Assembly: GCA_002371785.1 (NCBI GenBank)
Contig: DFGU01000011.1
Location: 1-10,243 of the forward strand
DNA: 10,243 nt
Reading direction: 5' to 3'
Source: Bacteroidales bacterium UBA3742
GTDB lineage: Bacteria; Bacteroidota; Bacteroidia; Bacteroidales; Paludibacteraceae
Of the stretch, positions 4,186 to 10,243 are shown in pieces (the stretch's first letter is position 1; each line of letters opens with the position of its first letter). The position numbers were made by a program, and so were the translations under genes. The notes below the pieces were generated by a model that saw nothing but the letters and a program-made list of their open reading frames with translations, ran no database searches and had not been told where the DNA came from.

Positions 4186-4708
4186 ATTGGAAGAAGCTGA
4201 AATGGACGCTGCCGTAGCGGCGGGTTTCTACGTGGCGGGGATGGAGCGAGAAATCGCGGTCCTTGCCATGCTCCAGCACAAACCAGCCGCCCTCCTTCAG
4301 GCGGGGCAGCACCAGGTCGGGCAACTCCTCCAGACGATCCAAGGCATAGGGTGGGTCCGCATAGATGAAGTCATAACTGATCCGGCACGCATTCAGATAG
4401 CGGAACACATCGCCCCGGATGAGCGAGAGATTGCGGATGCCCAGCTGCTTGCAGGTCTGGATGATGAAGTTCTGCTGGGTATGCGCCAACTCAACAGCCG
4501 TCACCTCGCGTGCACCACGACTGACAAACTCCAGTCCGATACCACCCGTACCGGCAAAGAGATCGAGCATGTCGATGCCCTCAAACTCCATGCGGTTCTG
4601 CAGCAGGTTGAATAGACTCTCCTTCGCAAAGTCGGTCGTAGGACGCGCTGTGATATTTTTAGGGGGCGACAAGCGCCGCCCCCCAAATGTTCCGGAAATT
4701 ATTCTCAT
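4184..4708 (-). CDS. rsmD: 16S rRNA (guanine(966)-N2)-methyltransferase RsmD
   Basis: A 174-aa SAM-dependent methyltransferase that modifies the N2 of G966 in helix 31 of 16S rRNA during assembly of the small ribosomal subunit, in the cytoplasm. The start MRIISGTFGGRRL is the typical N-terminus of the family, followed by RPTTDFAKESLFNLL (22-36). The SAM-binding motif I is DLFAGTGGIGLE (49-60), acidic motif II E73, RGD at 98-100, and the catalytic DPPY motif at 118-121, which flips the target base. Length is normal for the family (about 180). It lies 30 bases downstream of the membrane-anchored protein on the same strand and probably shares its transcript from the promoter at 5564-5595. Transcription ends at the terminator overlapping its stop codon. 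Confidence 0.96.
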   Translation of the reverse strand: MRIISGTFGGRRLSPPKNITARPTTDFAKESLFNLLQNRMEFEGIDMLDLFAGTGGIGLEFVSRGAREVTAVELAHTQQNFIIQTCKQLGIRNLSLIRGDVFRYLNACRISYDFIYADPPYALDRLEELPDLVLPRLKEGGWFVLEHGKDRDFSLHPRHVETRRYGSVHFSFFQ

Positions 4709-4738
4709 GATAGAAATAATTTGCTCGGCTCTAAGCCG

Positions 4739-5500
4739 TTACTCCCAGTTACCTGCGTAGTTGTTAGGCTCCTCGATGTCGCCGACCTTCAGTCCGGGAT
4801 AGTGCTCCAGCTTGGTCTCCTGGTCAACGAGGTTGATGAGCTCCTGCTCGTCCAGGTCGCCCAGATAGCTCTCAAACGGCGCATAGATAACGAACAGAGG
4901 TACATTGGTACCGGAAGCGGTGGTGTACTCGTTGTTAACCTCTACGGTGAACTTCTTGCCACCGGAGTGGGGAATCACGCAGATATCAGCAATCGTCTCC
5001 TCGGTATATTGGCCCTTGAAGATAGCATCCATCATGTTCAGACGGAGGGTATCACGTGCAAATCCCTGCAGACCGGCTTTGATCACCTCCTGGTCGTTCT
5101 CCCAGATATATGCGAACTTAGCGGAATCCGACTCGAACGTCATGCCCGACTTCTCTACACGTGCCTTCGCTGCCTTGAAGATCTCGGTAGCTTTGGCTTC
5201 GGTCATACCGGCTTCCAATTGCTTCTCCGTCAGGCTACCCATCTTAACGAGTTCCTTCTTCGGAGCAGTCTTCAGGAAGAGAATGAGCGAGTCCAGATCC
5301 GGCGTGAAGCGGCCGTTCTGATTACGAAACTCCAGCTCGGCAGTACGCAGCGCCTTCAGATTGGCTACTACATCCTCCTCGCGTTGCATTTTCGTCTCAT
5401 CAAACTTGATAGGAGTGATCACACTCATTACGCACATAACGGCAATTGCAATAGCACTTGCACCCAGCAGTACGCACGCAGTAATTTTTAATGGCTTCAT
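4739..5500 (-). CDS. Membrane-anchored protein with pilin-like N-terminal stalk, function unknown
   Basis: A 253-aa protein beginning MKPLKITACVLLGASAIAIA: a short positive start and one hydrophobic helix (about 5-27), so a signal anchor with most of the protein outside the cytoplasmic membrane. Residues 44-76 (VVANLKALRTAELEFRNQNG then RFTPDLDSLI) resemble the long helix and following turn of type IV pilin or type II secretion pseudopilins. The C-terminus LKVGDIEEPNNYAGNWE looks like a conserved tail known to me from Bacteroidales proteins of unknown function; this is recollection. There is no prepilin peptidase site of the usual GFTLIE type. It is first in a two-gene unit with rsmD. Its promoter overlaps that of the divergent RSH gene. 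It may belong to an envelope apparatus; no enzymatic motif is visible. Confidence 0.85.
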   Translation of the reverse strand: MKPLKITACVLLGASAIAIAVMCVMSVITPIKFDETKMQREEDVVANLKALRTAELEFRNQNGRFTPDLDSLILFLKTAPKKELVKMGSLTEKQLEAGMTEAKATEIFKAAKARVEKSGMTFESDSAKFAYIWENDQEVIKAGLQGFARDTLRLNMMDAIFKGQYTEETIADICVIPHSGGKKFTVEVNNEYTTASGTNVPLFVIYAPFESYLGDLDEQELINLVDQETKLEHYPGLKVGDIEEPNNYAGNWE

Positions 5501-5563
5501 ATTTTTGGTATTAATTTAGATATATTTTCTGTACAAAAAGTGCATATTCACAAAAATTCGCTG

Positions 5564-5595
5564 CAAAATTACAAATTTTTTTTCATATATGCAAA
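5564..5595 (-). promoter_or_regulatory. Promoter of the pilin-like gene and rsmD
   Basis: On the minus strand TTTG (5595-5592), 20 bases, then TAATTTTG (5571-5564), a full match to the Bacteroidota consensus. The start codon is at 5500, giving a leader of roughly 55-60 bases. The -33 box lies inside the spacer of the divergent RSH promoter. Confidence 0.8.
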
Positions 5596-5603
5596 AAAAA
5601 TCG

Positions 5604-5611
5604 TAACTTTG
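5604..5611 (+). promoter_or_regulatory. -7 box of the RSH operon promoter
   Basis: TAACTTTG (5604-5611) matches TAnnTTTG. The position 20 bases upstream is TTTT (5580-5583) instead of TTTG. The ATG of the RSH gene begins only 12 bases after the box, so the message should have a 5' leader of just a few bases. The box supports 5624 as the true start and rules out the longer frame from 5540. Confidence 0.7.
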
Positions 5612-5623
5612 TGCCGTTTTTTT

Positions 5624-7066
5624 ATGGAAGATAGCAATAAGGTACTATATAGCATACTGACGGAGCGCCTAAATTTGCTCCGTGAGTTGGATCGGGCGGG
5701 CGATTCCGATCGCCGTCGTCACGTGGCGCGTGAGACTCAAACGCTGCATGCTCCTATGGCGCACAAACTGGGTCTCTACCAGATCAAGACCGAGATGGAA
5801 GACCTGGCGCTCAAGTTTCTGGATTACGATACCTATAAATATATCGCGCACGCGCTCAACGCGAAGAAAGCCGAGCGCGAGGAGTACGTAGCCCGATTCA
5901 TCGCTCCGCTGGAGCAGAAGCTGAAAGAGGCCGGATTCCGGTTCACCATCAAGGGCCGCCCCAAGTCGATCCACTCCATCTACCATAAGATGCAGGTCCA
6001 GCATTGCGACATCGATCGCATCTACGACCTCTTTGCCATCCGTATCATCCTCGACTCCGAGCCGGAGCGAGAGAAATCGGATTGCTGGATGGTCTATTCG
6101 ATGATCACCGATATCTTCCGTCCCAACCCCAAGCGTCTGCGCGACTGGCTCAGCGTACCCAAGGAGAACGGCTACGAGAGTCTGCATACCACGGTACTGG
6201 GACCGGACAACCGCTGGGTGGAGGTTCAGATACGTACGCGCCGCATGGATGAGATAGCCGAGCAGGGCGTAGCCGCCCACTGGGCCTACAAGGGCGTGAA
6301 GGGTAGCGTGCTGGAGCAAGAGAAAGAGTATGTCTATGTCTTTACGCCTACGGGCGACCTAAAGCGACTGGCCGCAGGATCTACGGTGCTCGACTTCGCC
6401 TATGCCATCCATAGCGACGTAGGTAGCCACTGTATGGGTGGCCGCATTCGCAACCAGCAGGTCTCCATACGCCAACCGCTGCAGAACGGCGACCAGGTGG
6501 AGATACTCACGTCGCCCAACCAGCACCCCAATGCCGACTGGCTCAACTACGTAGCCAGCAGCAAGGCCAAGAACAAGATACGTCAGCAACTCAAGGAGAT
6601 TGAGTATCGCAACGCCTCGGTCGGACGCGAACTGCTGGAACGACGCTTCAAGAACTGGAAGATAGAGTACAACGAGTCCGAAGTGGCTCGTATGTCCGAG
6701 AAATGCGGCTACAAGGCCGTATCGGATATGTACCAGTCGTTGGCCCTCGGCAAGGAGGATATCCTGCGCCTGCGCGACATATACATGGCGCTGGACGAAC
6801 AGCCGGTCGCAACCCATACCGAGCACCAGAAATACGTCGACCGAAGCGATCTGAAAGGACTGGCTATCGAGGTGGATATGAACGTCAAGAACGTCGACTT
6901 CAACCTCTCCAAGTGCTGCAACCCGCAACCCGGAGACCCGATATTCGCCTTCGTGTCCGTTACCAAAGGTATACGAATCCATCGTATCGATTGTCCGAAC
7001 GCAGAGAACATACGCGAGCACTATCCCTACCGGATGCTGCCCGCCAGATGGGCGAAGAAGGAGTAG
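5624..7066 (+). CDS. Compact RelA/SpoT homologue, (p)ppGpp synthetase without hydrolase domain
   Basis: A 480-aa RSH protein that makes the alarmone (p)ppGpp from GTP or GDP and ATP in the stringent response. The N-terminus (1-66, LTERLNLLRELDRAGD then ETQTLHAPMAHKLGLYQIKT) corresponds only to the tail of the usual HD hydrolase region; the HD and ED metal motifs are absent. The synthetase domain (about 95-222) is intact: GRPKSIHSIYHKM (111-123), IYDLFAIRIIL (133-143), RLRDWLSVPKENGYESLHTT (171-190), VEVQIRT (199-205). The TGS domain begins at YVFTPTGDL (238-246), directly after a very short linker. A zinc-finger-like segment CC (431-432), H453 and C457 follows, but the protein ends at 480 without the final ACT domain. 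Typical family length is 700 or more. First gene of the operon, with recR 40 bases later. Confidence 0.93.
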   Translation: MEDSNKVLYSILTERLNLLRELDRAGDSDRRRHVARETQTLHAPMAHKLGLYQIKTEMEDLALKFLDYDTYKYIAHALNAKKAEREEYVARFIAPLEQKLKEAGFRFTIKGRPKSIHSIYHKMQVQHCDIDRIYDLFAIRIILDSEPEREKSDCWMVYSMITDIFRPNPKRLRDWLSVPKENGYESLHTTVLGPDNRWVEVQIRTRRMDEIAEQGVAAHWAYKGVKGSVLEQEKEYVYVFTPTGDLKRLAAGSTVLDFAYAIHSDVGSHCMGGRIRNQQVSIRQPLQNGDQVEILTSPNQHPNADWLNYVASSKAKNKIRQQLKEIEYRNASVGRELLERRFKNWKIEYNESEVARMSEKCGYKAVSDMYQSLALGKEDILRLRDIYMALDEQPVATHTEHQKYVDRSDLKGLAIEVDMNVKNVDFNLSKCCNPQPGDPIFAFVSVTKGIRIHRIDCPNAENIREHYPYRMLPARWAKKE

Positions 7067-7069
7067 AGT

Positions 7070-7110
7070 AGTTTATGAGTTTATGAGTTTATGAGTTTAT
7101 GAGTTGATGA
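7070..7110 (+). repeat. Octamer tandem repeat in the gap before recR
   Basis: Four perfect GTTTATGA units (7071-7102) are followed by a variant GTTGATGA (7103-7110) that contains the recR start codon. The array fills the whole gap between the RSH stop and recR. The unit is related to AGTTTATT in the next gap. Confidence 0.95.
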
Positions 7111-7727
7111 GTGAATATCCGAGTATATTGCTGGAGAATGCGGTGAACCAGATGGCATCGCTACCGGGTGTGGGACGCAAGACCGCGCTCCGACATGTGC
7201 TGCACCTGTTGCGTTGCTCCGAGCAGGAGGTCGATCAGTTTTCAGAGGCCTTCACGCGCCTACGCAAAGAGGTCCACTACTGCCGCCGATGCCATAACAT
7301 CACCGACCAGGACCTGTGCCCCATATGCCAGTCCCCGCGGCGTGACCAGCGGACCATATGCGTCGTAGAGAATATACAGGACGTGCTGTCGATCGAGAAT
7401 ACGGGCCAGTACAACGGCCTGTACCACGTCCTGGGCGGCGTCATCTCCCCCATGGACAGCATCGGACCGAAGGATATAGAGATCGACTCGCTGGTAGCCC
7501 GACTCTCTGCGGAAGAGATAGAGGAAGTGATCCTGGCCCTGCCCACCACCATGGAGGGCGATACCACCAACTTCTATATCTATCGCCGCATCCAGAATGC
7601 CGAACTGGCCAATCCGCCCCGCGTGAGCCAGATAGCCCGCGGCGTAGCCGTAGGCAACGAACTGGAATATACCGACGAGATCACGCTCGGACGATCCATC
7701 GTCAATCGAGTGGAGTTCAAGAGTTAG
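7107..7727 (+). CDS. recR: Recombination mediator protein RecR
   Basis: A 206-aa protein of the RecFOR pathway: with RecO (and RecF) it binds gapped or single-stranded DNA, displaces SSB and loads RecA at daughter-strand gaps. In order: helix-hairpin-helix LPGVGRKTA (19-27), a four-cysteine zinc finger C59, C62, C71, C74, and a Toprim domain from TICVVEN (83-89) with E88, continuing to LPTTMEGDTTNFYI (145-158). The C-terminal GVAVGNELEYTDEITLGRSI (179-198) is the Walker-B-like tail typical of RecR. Length matches the family (about 200). ATG 7107 is chosen; a TTG directly upstream at 7104 would add only one residue. The start codon itself lies in the last unit of the octamer repeat. Second gene of the operon. 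Confidence 0.97.
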   Translation: MSEYPSILLENAVNQMASLPGVGRKTALRHVLHLLRCSEQEVDQFSEAFTRLRKEVHYCRRCHNITDQDLCPICQSPRRDQRTICVVENIQDVLSIENTGQYNGLYHVLGGVISPMDSIGPKDIEIDSLVARLSAEEIEEVILALPTTMEGDTTNFYIYRRIQNAELANPPRVSQIARGVAVGNELEYTDEITLGRSIVNRVEFKS

Positions 7728-7789
7728 TTTATTAGTTTATTAGTTTATTAGTTTATTGGTTTATTGGTTTATTAGTTTATAGGTTTATA
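7726..7789 (+). repeat. Octamer tandem repeat in the gap before the membrane protein gene
   Basis: Eight 8-base units: four AGTTTATT, two GGTTTATT, one AGTTTATA and one GGTTTATA. The array overlaps the stop codon of recR and its last base is the A of the next start codon. Low complexity, slippage-prone, no secondary structure. Confidence 0.95.
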
Positions 7790-8223
7790 TGGAACAGATT
7801 GTAAAAAAACTGAATTGGTACTACTACGGCATCATGGTGCTGACGCTCATTGTGCTCAGCGTGTTCTACTACATGTTTTCTAAGCAGATGTACACGCCCC
7901 TGGATCCGATGTCCCAACTGGGCACCATCTTGCAATATGCCGCTATCTTTATTACGCTGATCGCTATCCCGCTTGGATTGTACCTCGTGAAATGGACCAA
8001 ACCGCAAACAGATGAAAAATACCTGGAGGTAGCTACGATGCGCATCCTCATGGTAGGCCTCACCATGCCGGTAGGTATCGCGTTCTTCTACCTCATGGGC
8101 GGCCATCGTCCGATGATGTGGCTGGCCGCTATCGGAGCAATAGCCTGGTACTTCACCAAGCCCACGATCGGCAAGATGGAGAAGGAGATGACACCCGAAG
8201 ATCCCAACATGCCGACATATTAA
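7789..8223 (+). CDS. Conserved-looking inner membrane protein, four helices, function unknown
   Basis: A 144-aa protein with four predicted membrane segments at about 11-30 (YYYGIMVLTLIVLSVFYYMF), 45-68 (LGTILQYAAIFITLIAIPLG and on), 84-104 (RILMVGLTMPVGIAFFYLMG) and 108-123 (PMMWLAAIGAIAWYFT). Short charged connections and a soluble C-terminal tail (KMEKEMTPEDPNMPTY) follow. No transporter signature or catalytic motif is visible, and I cannot name a family. The start is fixed by the octamer array, which ends in the ATG. It is third in the operon, with 61 bases after recR and 33 bases before the HAD gene; the neighbours do not point to a common substrate. Confidence 0.88.
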   Translation: MEQIVKKLNWYYYGIMVLTLIVLSVFYYMFSKQMYTPLDPMSQLGTILQYAAIFITLIAIPLGLYLVKWTKPQTDEKYLEVATMRILMVGLTMPVGIAFFYLMGGHRPMMWLAAIGAIAWYFTKPTIGKMEKEMTPEDPNMPTY

Positions 8224-8256
8224 TTTTCCATTTTCCATTTTCAATTTTCAATTCGA
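8223..8256 (+). repeat. Heptamer tandem repeat in the gap before the HAD gene
   Basis: Two ATTTTCC units and two ATTTTCA units (8223-8250), then ATTCGA, leading straight into the ATG at 8257. It fills the whole gap after the membrane protein stop. The same heptamer occurs again at 10218-10243 on the far side of the window. Confidence 0.92.
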
Positions 8257-8682
8257 ATGATTATAGCATGTGATTTCGACGGTACGATCGTTACCCACGA
8301 GTACCCGCGTATCGGCAAGCCCATCCCGTTTGCCATCCAGACCCTAAAGAAACTGCAAGAAGAAGACCATCATCAGATCATCCTCTGGACCGTTCGCGAA
8401 GGCGCTTTGCTGCAAGAGGCCGTGGACTACTGCAAGAGTCGCGGACTGGAGTTCTATGCCGTTAACTCCAACTATCCCGAGGAAGAACCATCGCATCGTC
8501 CTGCCCGCAAACTGGTGGCCGACCTATGGATCGACGACCGCAACCTGGGTGGTCTGCCCGACTGGGGAATCATCTACAACATGATCCATACCGGCAATAT
8601 GTACAAACCGGCTCCGCAGGGCAATATGGAGGACCTGCATCCGTATAAGAAGAAGAGTTTCTGGCAGCGCCTTTTCGGCTGA
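8257..8682 (+). CDS. HAD-superfamily hydrolase-like protein
   Basis: A 141-aa small HAD protein, probably a cytoplasmic Mg2+-dependent phosphatase of unknown substrate. Motif I is DFDGT (6-10), with nucleophile D6 and acid/base D8. Motif II is the Thr in ILWTVREG (T45). The candidate lysine of motif III is K85 in RKLVADLW. Motif IV is IDDRNLGG (92-99) with D93 and D94. No cap domain is inserted between motifs, so it is a minimal, cap-less type of about the usual 140-150 aa. A basic C-terminal tail (PYKKKSFWQRLFG) follows. Proteins of this form are common in Bacteroidales, usually annotated only as hydrolase. It is 7 bases ahead of the GNAT gene and clearly co-transcribed. Confidence 0.88.
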   Translation: MIIACDFDGTIVTHEYPRIGKPIPFAIQTLKKLQEEDHHQIILWTVREGALLQEAVDYCKSRGLEFYAVNSNYPEEEPSHRPARKLVADLWIDDRNLGGLPDWGIIYNMIHTGNMYKPAPQGNMEDLHPYKKKSFWQRLFG

Positions 8683-8689
8683 TACCGTT

Positions 8690-9181
8690 ATGACAAAACT
8701 GAGAAAACTGGAACCCACCGACCTGCCGTATCTCTATCAATGGGAGAACGATGCCAAGGCCTGGGCTGATGGCGATAACCACAACCCGCTCTCGCAGCAA
8801 GATTTGCGCGATTACATCGAGCGAACCACGGGCGACGTGTATCGTGACGGTCAGCTACGACTGATCGTTGAGCACGAGGGCGCAACGGTCGGCTGTATCG
8901 ATCTCTTCGACCTCGACATCCGCAATCGGCGTGCCGCCATGGGGCTCTATATCGCTCCCGAATGGCGCGGCAAGGGTATCGGACGTCAGGCCGTAGAGCA
9001 ACTGGAGCAATATGCCTTCAGCTTTCTCCACCTGCGCATGCTCTACTGCATCATCTCGGTCAACAATACCGCCAGCAGCAACCTCTATTGCTCCTTGGGC
9101 TTTACGCCTACCGCCTCCCTTATAGCATGGACCCTCGAGGGCGATGCTATCGTATGGCAAAAACTGAATCCTGTAGCATAA
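8690..9181 (+). CDS. GNAT-family N-acetyltransferase
   Basis: A 163-aa single-domain GNAT enzyme that would transfer an acetyl group from acetyl-CoA to an amine; the substrate is unknown. The N-terminus MTKLRKLEPTDLPYLYQWEN is typical of the SpeG/RimL-like branch. Motif A, the acetyl-CoA pyrophosphate loop, is LYIAPEWRGKGIGRQAVEQL (86-105) with RGKGIG at 93-98. Motif B is NNTASSNLYCSLGF (125-138), where NLYCSLGF is the conserved asparagine-tyrosine region with the general-acid tyrosine at Y133. Length is normal. It starts 7 bases after the HAD stop and ends 8 bases before xseB. Possible targets include polyamines, ribosomal proteins or aminosugars; sequence alone does not decide. Confidence 0.93.
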   Translation: MTKLRKLEPTDLPYLYQWENDAKAWADGDNHNPLSQQDLRDYIERTTGDVYRDGQLRLIVEHEGATVGCIDLFDLDIRNRRAAMGLYIAPEWRGKGIGRQAVEQLEQYAFSFLHLRMLYCIISVNNTASSNLYCSLGFTPTASLIAWTLEGDAIVWQKLNPVA

Positions 9182-9189
9182 ACAAAACT

Positions 9190-9354
9190 ATGACTTTCGA
9201 CGAATCCATCGCTCGTGCAGAGCAAATCATCAGCGGTCTGGAGCAAAGCGAAGCGCTCAGCATGACCGAATACAAAAAACAGGCGGCAGAAGCCACCCGT
9301 CTGCTTAAGAACTGCCGTGAGGAACTACTCCGAATGGAGAAAGACTTAGCCTAA
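9190..9354 (+). CDS. xseB: Exodeoxyribonuclease VII small subunit XseB
   Basis: A 54-aa helical protein (MTFDESIARAEQIISGLEQS then EALSMTEYKKQAAEATRLLK and NCREELLRMEKDLA), matching the XseB pattern: a start with F and acidic residues, E-Q-I-I-S-x-L-E, a central LSMTEY corresponding to the usual LSLEE, and the C-terminal CREEL. XseB forms a coiled-coil hairpin that stacks on the catalytic XseA subunit of exonuclease VII, which degrades single-stranded DNA in both directions. It is somewhat shorter than the usual 60-80 aa. ATG 9190 is preferred over the in-frame ATG at 9154 because family similarity begins at MTFDES. The large subunit gene xseA, often adjacent, is not in the window. Its stop overlaps the convergent TraB-like gene by 9 bases. 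Confidence 0.85.
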   Translation: MTFDESIARAEQIISGLEQSEALSMTEYKKQAAEATRLLKNCREELLRMEKDLA

Positions 9355-10239
9355 ACGGCGACGATTGACCGGACGTACACGATAGCCGGCTTCGCGCAAC
9401 TGGTGCAGAAGCCCCTTATCGCCCCCAAGATAGATGGCGTTGAGCGTGATGAATGCTCCGCCATCTTTTAGGTATGGACGCAGCCGTTTGACCCATTCCT
9501 TATTACGACGCGCATAGATCTGATAATCCGAATAGGATAGGGAGGTGCGATTGTCCGGTCCCTCCACCTGAAAAGCCATATCGGTCAGGTGCCCCATCCG
9601 GTACATACCCAGCAACGTGCGCTCTTGCGCCACCTCTTTCTCCGGGTACTGCACCACTTTCTTCAGCTCCTCACATTGCCAATGAAACGGCTCGCGGTCA
9701 AAGAGCATAAACATCGTCTCGCCGATATCATCCAGTCCATACACCGGCCGTCCTTCCTCGGCTGCTACGCGCTCAAAGAAGGTCTCCATCGAGCGGTCCT
9801 CGTCATAGCCCAACCAGTGTTTGAACAGTTCGGCACGTAGCATCTCGGTCAGATAGGCCGGTTTCATCCGGCAGAGCTTATCCAATCCCATGCCCAGATT
9901 GACGGTCAGCATATTGTCGATGGCCTTATACTCTTCGTCGGTATAGAAATTAGAAAGCTTGATGGAATCGGGCAAAAGAGCCGCTTGGCGCAAGGCCGAG
10001 AGGGCCTCATAATCCTGCATGGCAAACTCGGTCACCACCTTATTCGACCTACCGTAGCAGCGGAACACATTCGGGATAGTATCCAGAAAACTGATATCCA
10101 CCAGTCGGTTGGTAGCCAGCAGGTACGACTTCCCCTTGCATGAATTGCCCGAGATCTCATACAGCACCTGCCCCTGCAAATTACTAATCAGCAGGCAGAA
10201 CAGCGCCAGCAACCATATTTTCCATTTTCCGTTTTCCAT
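9346..10239 (-). CDS. TraB/GumN-family protein, signature histidines replaced, exported
   Basis: A 297-aa protein. An N-terminal signal peptide (WLLALFCLLISNLQG, about residues 9-23) predicts export across the inner membrane; there is no lipobox. The TraB/GumN layout is clear: QVLYEISGNSCKGKSYLLAT (24-43), FLDTIPNVFR, VVTEF with E71, a middle region with YGLDDIGETM, and C-terminal DGGAFITLNAIYLGGDKGLL (259-278). Family members normally carry GTxH near the N-terminal site and GAxH near the C-terminal one; here these read ATNR (42-45) and NAIY (267-270), so both metal-site histidines are gone. The protein is probably not an active Tiki/TraB-like metallohydrolase. The first residues MENGKWK are encoded by a heptamer repeat, so the exact start is open. 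It is convergent with xseB and overlaps it. Confidence 0.82.
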   Translation of the reverse strand: MENGKWKIWLLALFCLLISNLQGQVLYEISGNSCKGKSYLLATNRLVDISFLDTIPNVFRCYGRSNKVVTEFAMQDYEALSALRQAALLPDSIKLSNFYTDEEYKAIDNMLTVNLGMGLDKLCRMKPAYLTEMLRAELFKHWLGYDEDRSMETFFERVAAEEGRPVYGLDDIGETMFMLFDREPFHWQCEELKKVVQYPEKEVAQERTLLGMYRMGHLTDMAFQVEGPDNRTSLSYSDYQIYARRNKEWVKRLRPYLKDGGAFITLNAIYLGGDKGLLHQLREAGYRVRPVNRRRLG

Positions 10240-10243
10240 TTTC
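10218..10243 (-). repeat. Heptamer tandem repeat at the start of the TraB-like gene
   Basis: On the plus strand ATTTTCC (10218-10224), ATTTTCC (10225-10231, with G at 10231 opening the next GTTTTCC) and ATTTTC at the window edge. The unit equals that at 8223-8250. Here the array covers the start codon and the first seven codons (MENGKWK), and it may continue beyond the window. Confidence 0.8.

Noticed and set aside
5669..6319. Long antisense frame inside the RSH gene
   Set aside because: It is the complement of a well-conserved synthetase domain, and its composition follows from codon use on the plus strand. The same holds for 6359-7021 (minus) and 4721-5491 (plus).
7064..7106. Frameshift as the reason for the missing RSH C-terminal domain
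   Set aside because: The sequence after the stop is an octamer repeat followed at once by recR, so no ACT-coding sequence exists in any frame.

Overview
The window looks like chromosome from a member of the Bacteroidota, most likely Bacteroidales. Several promoters match the phylum's TTTG / TAnnTTTG consensus with 20 bases between boxes (3517-3520 with 3489-3496 on the minus strand, 3631-3662 on plus, 5564-5595 on minus). Ribosome binding sites are weak or absent, and the recognisable proteins (RelA-type RSH, RecR, RsmD, a TraB/GumN-like lipoprotein-size protein) have a Bacteroidales flavour. No rRNA, tRNA, transposase, integrase or CRISPR array was found.

Bases 1 to about 3830 are accessory DNA, mostly small unknown genes on the minus strand separated by long intergenic stretches rich in inverted repeats. 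Two small genes (<1-136 and 280-594) each start 3 bases after a near-identical leader of about 90 bp that contains a variable hexamer repeat and alternative hairpins. Further right is a three-gene minus operon (1968 to 982): an unknown 123-aa protein, a 62-aa helix-turn-helix protein and a very acidic protein of about 148 aa. Its probable 5' leader carries two tandem palindromes with compensatory differences. Next is an unknown 372-aa protein (3462 to 2344) with its own promoter and a strong terminator, divergent from a 44-aa small protein (3695-3829) that has a consensus promoter. Bases 3830-4183 hold no convincing gene but contain several hairpins and end in a strong bidirectional terminator.

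From 4184 on the window is housekeeping-like and richer in GC. A minus pair encodes RsmD (16S rRNA guanine methyltransferase) and, upstream of it, a membrane-anchored protein with a pilin-like stalk. From an overlapping divergent promoter region runs a plus-strand operon: a compact RSH (p)ppGpp synthetase, recR, a four-helix membrane protein, a HAD-like hydrolase, a GNAT acetyltransferase and xseB. The genes are 7 to 61 bases apart, and the three longest gaps are filled by short tandem repeats of 7 or 8 bases. The operon meets, tail to tail with a 9-base overlap, a minus-strand TraB/GumN-family protein that has lost both signature histidines.

The items most worth a second look are the duplicated leader of the two small genes, the tandem palindromes ahead of the HTH operon, the 44-aa gene with its structured downstream region, the RSH protein lacking hydrolase, linker and ACT segments, the tandem repeats in operon gaps, and the TraB-like pseudoenzyme.
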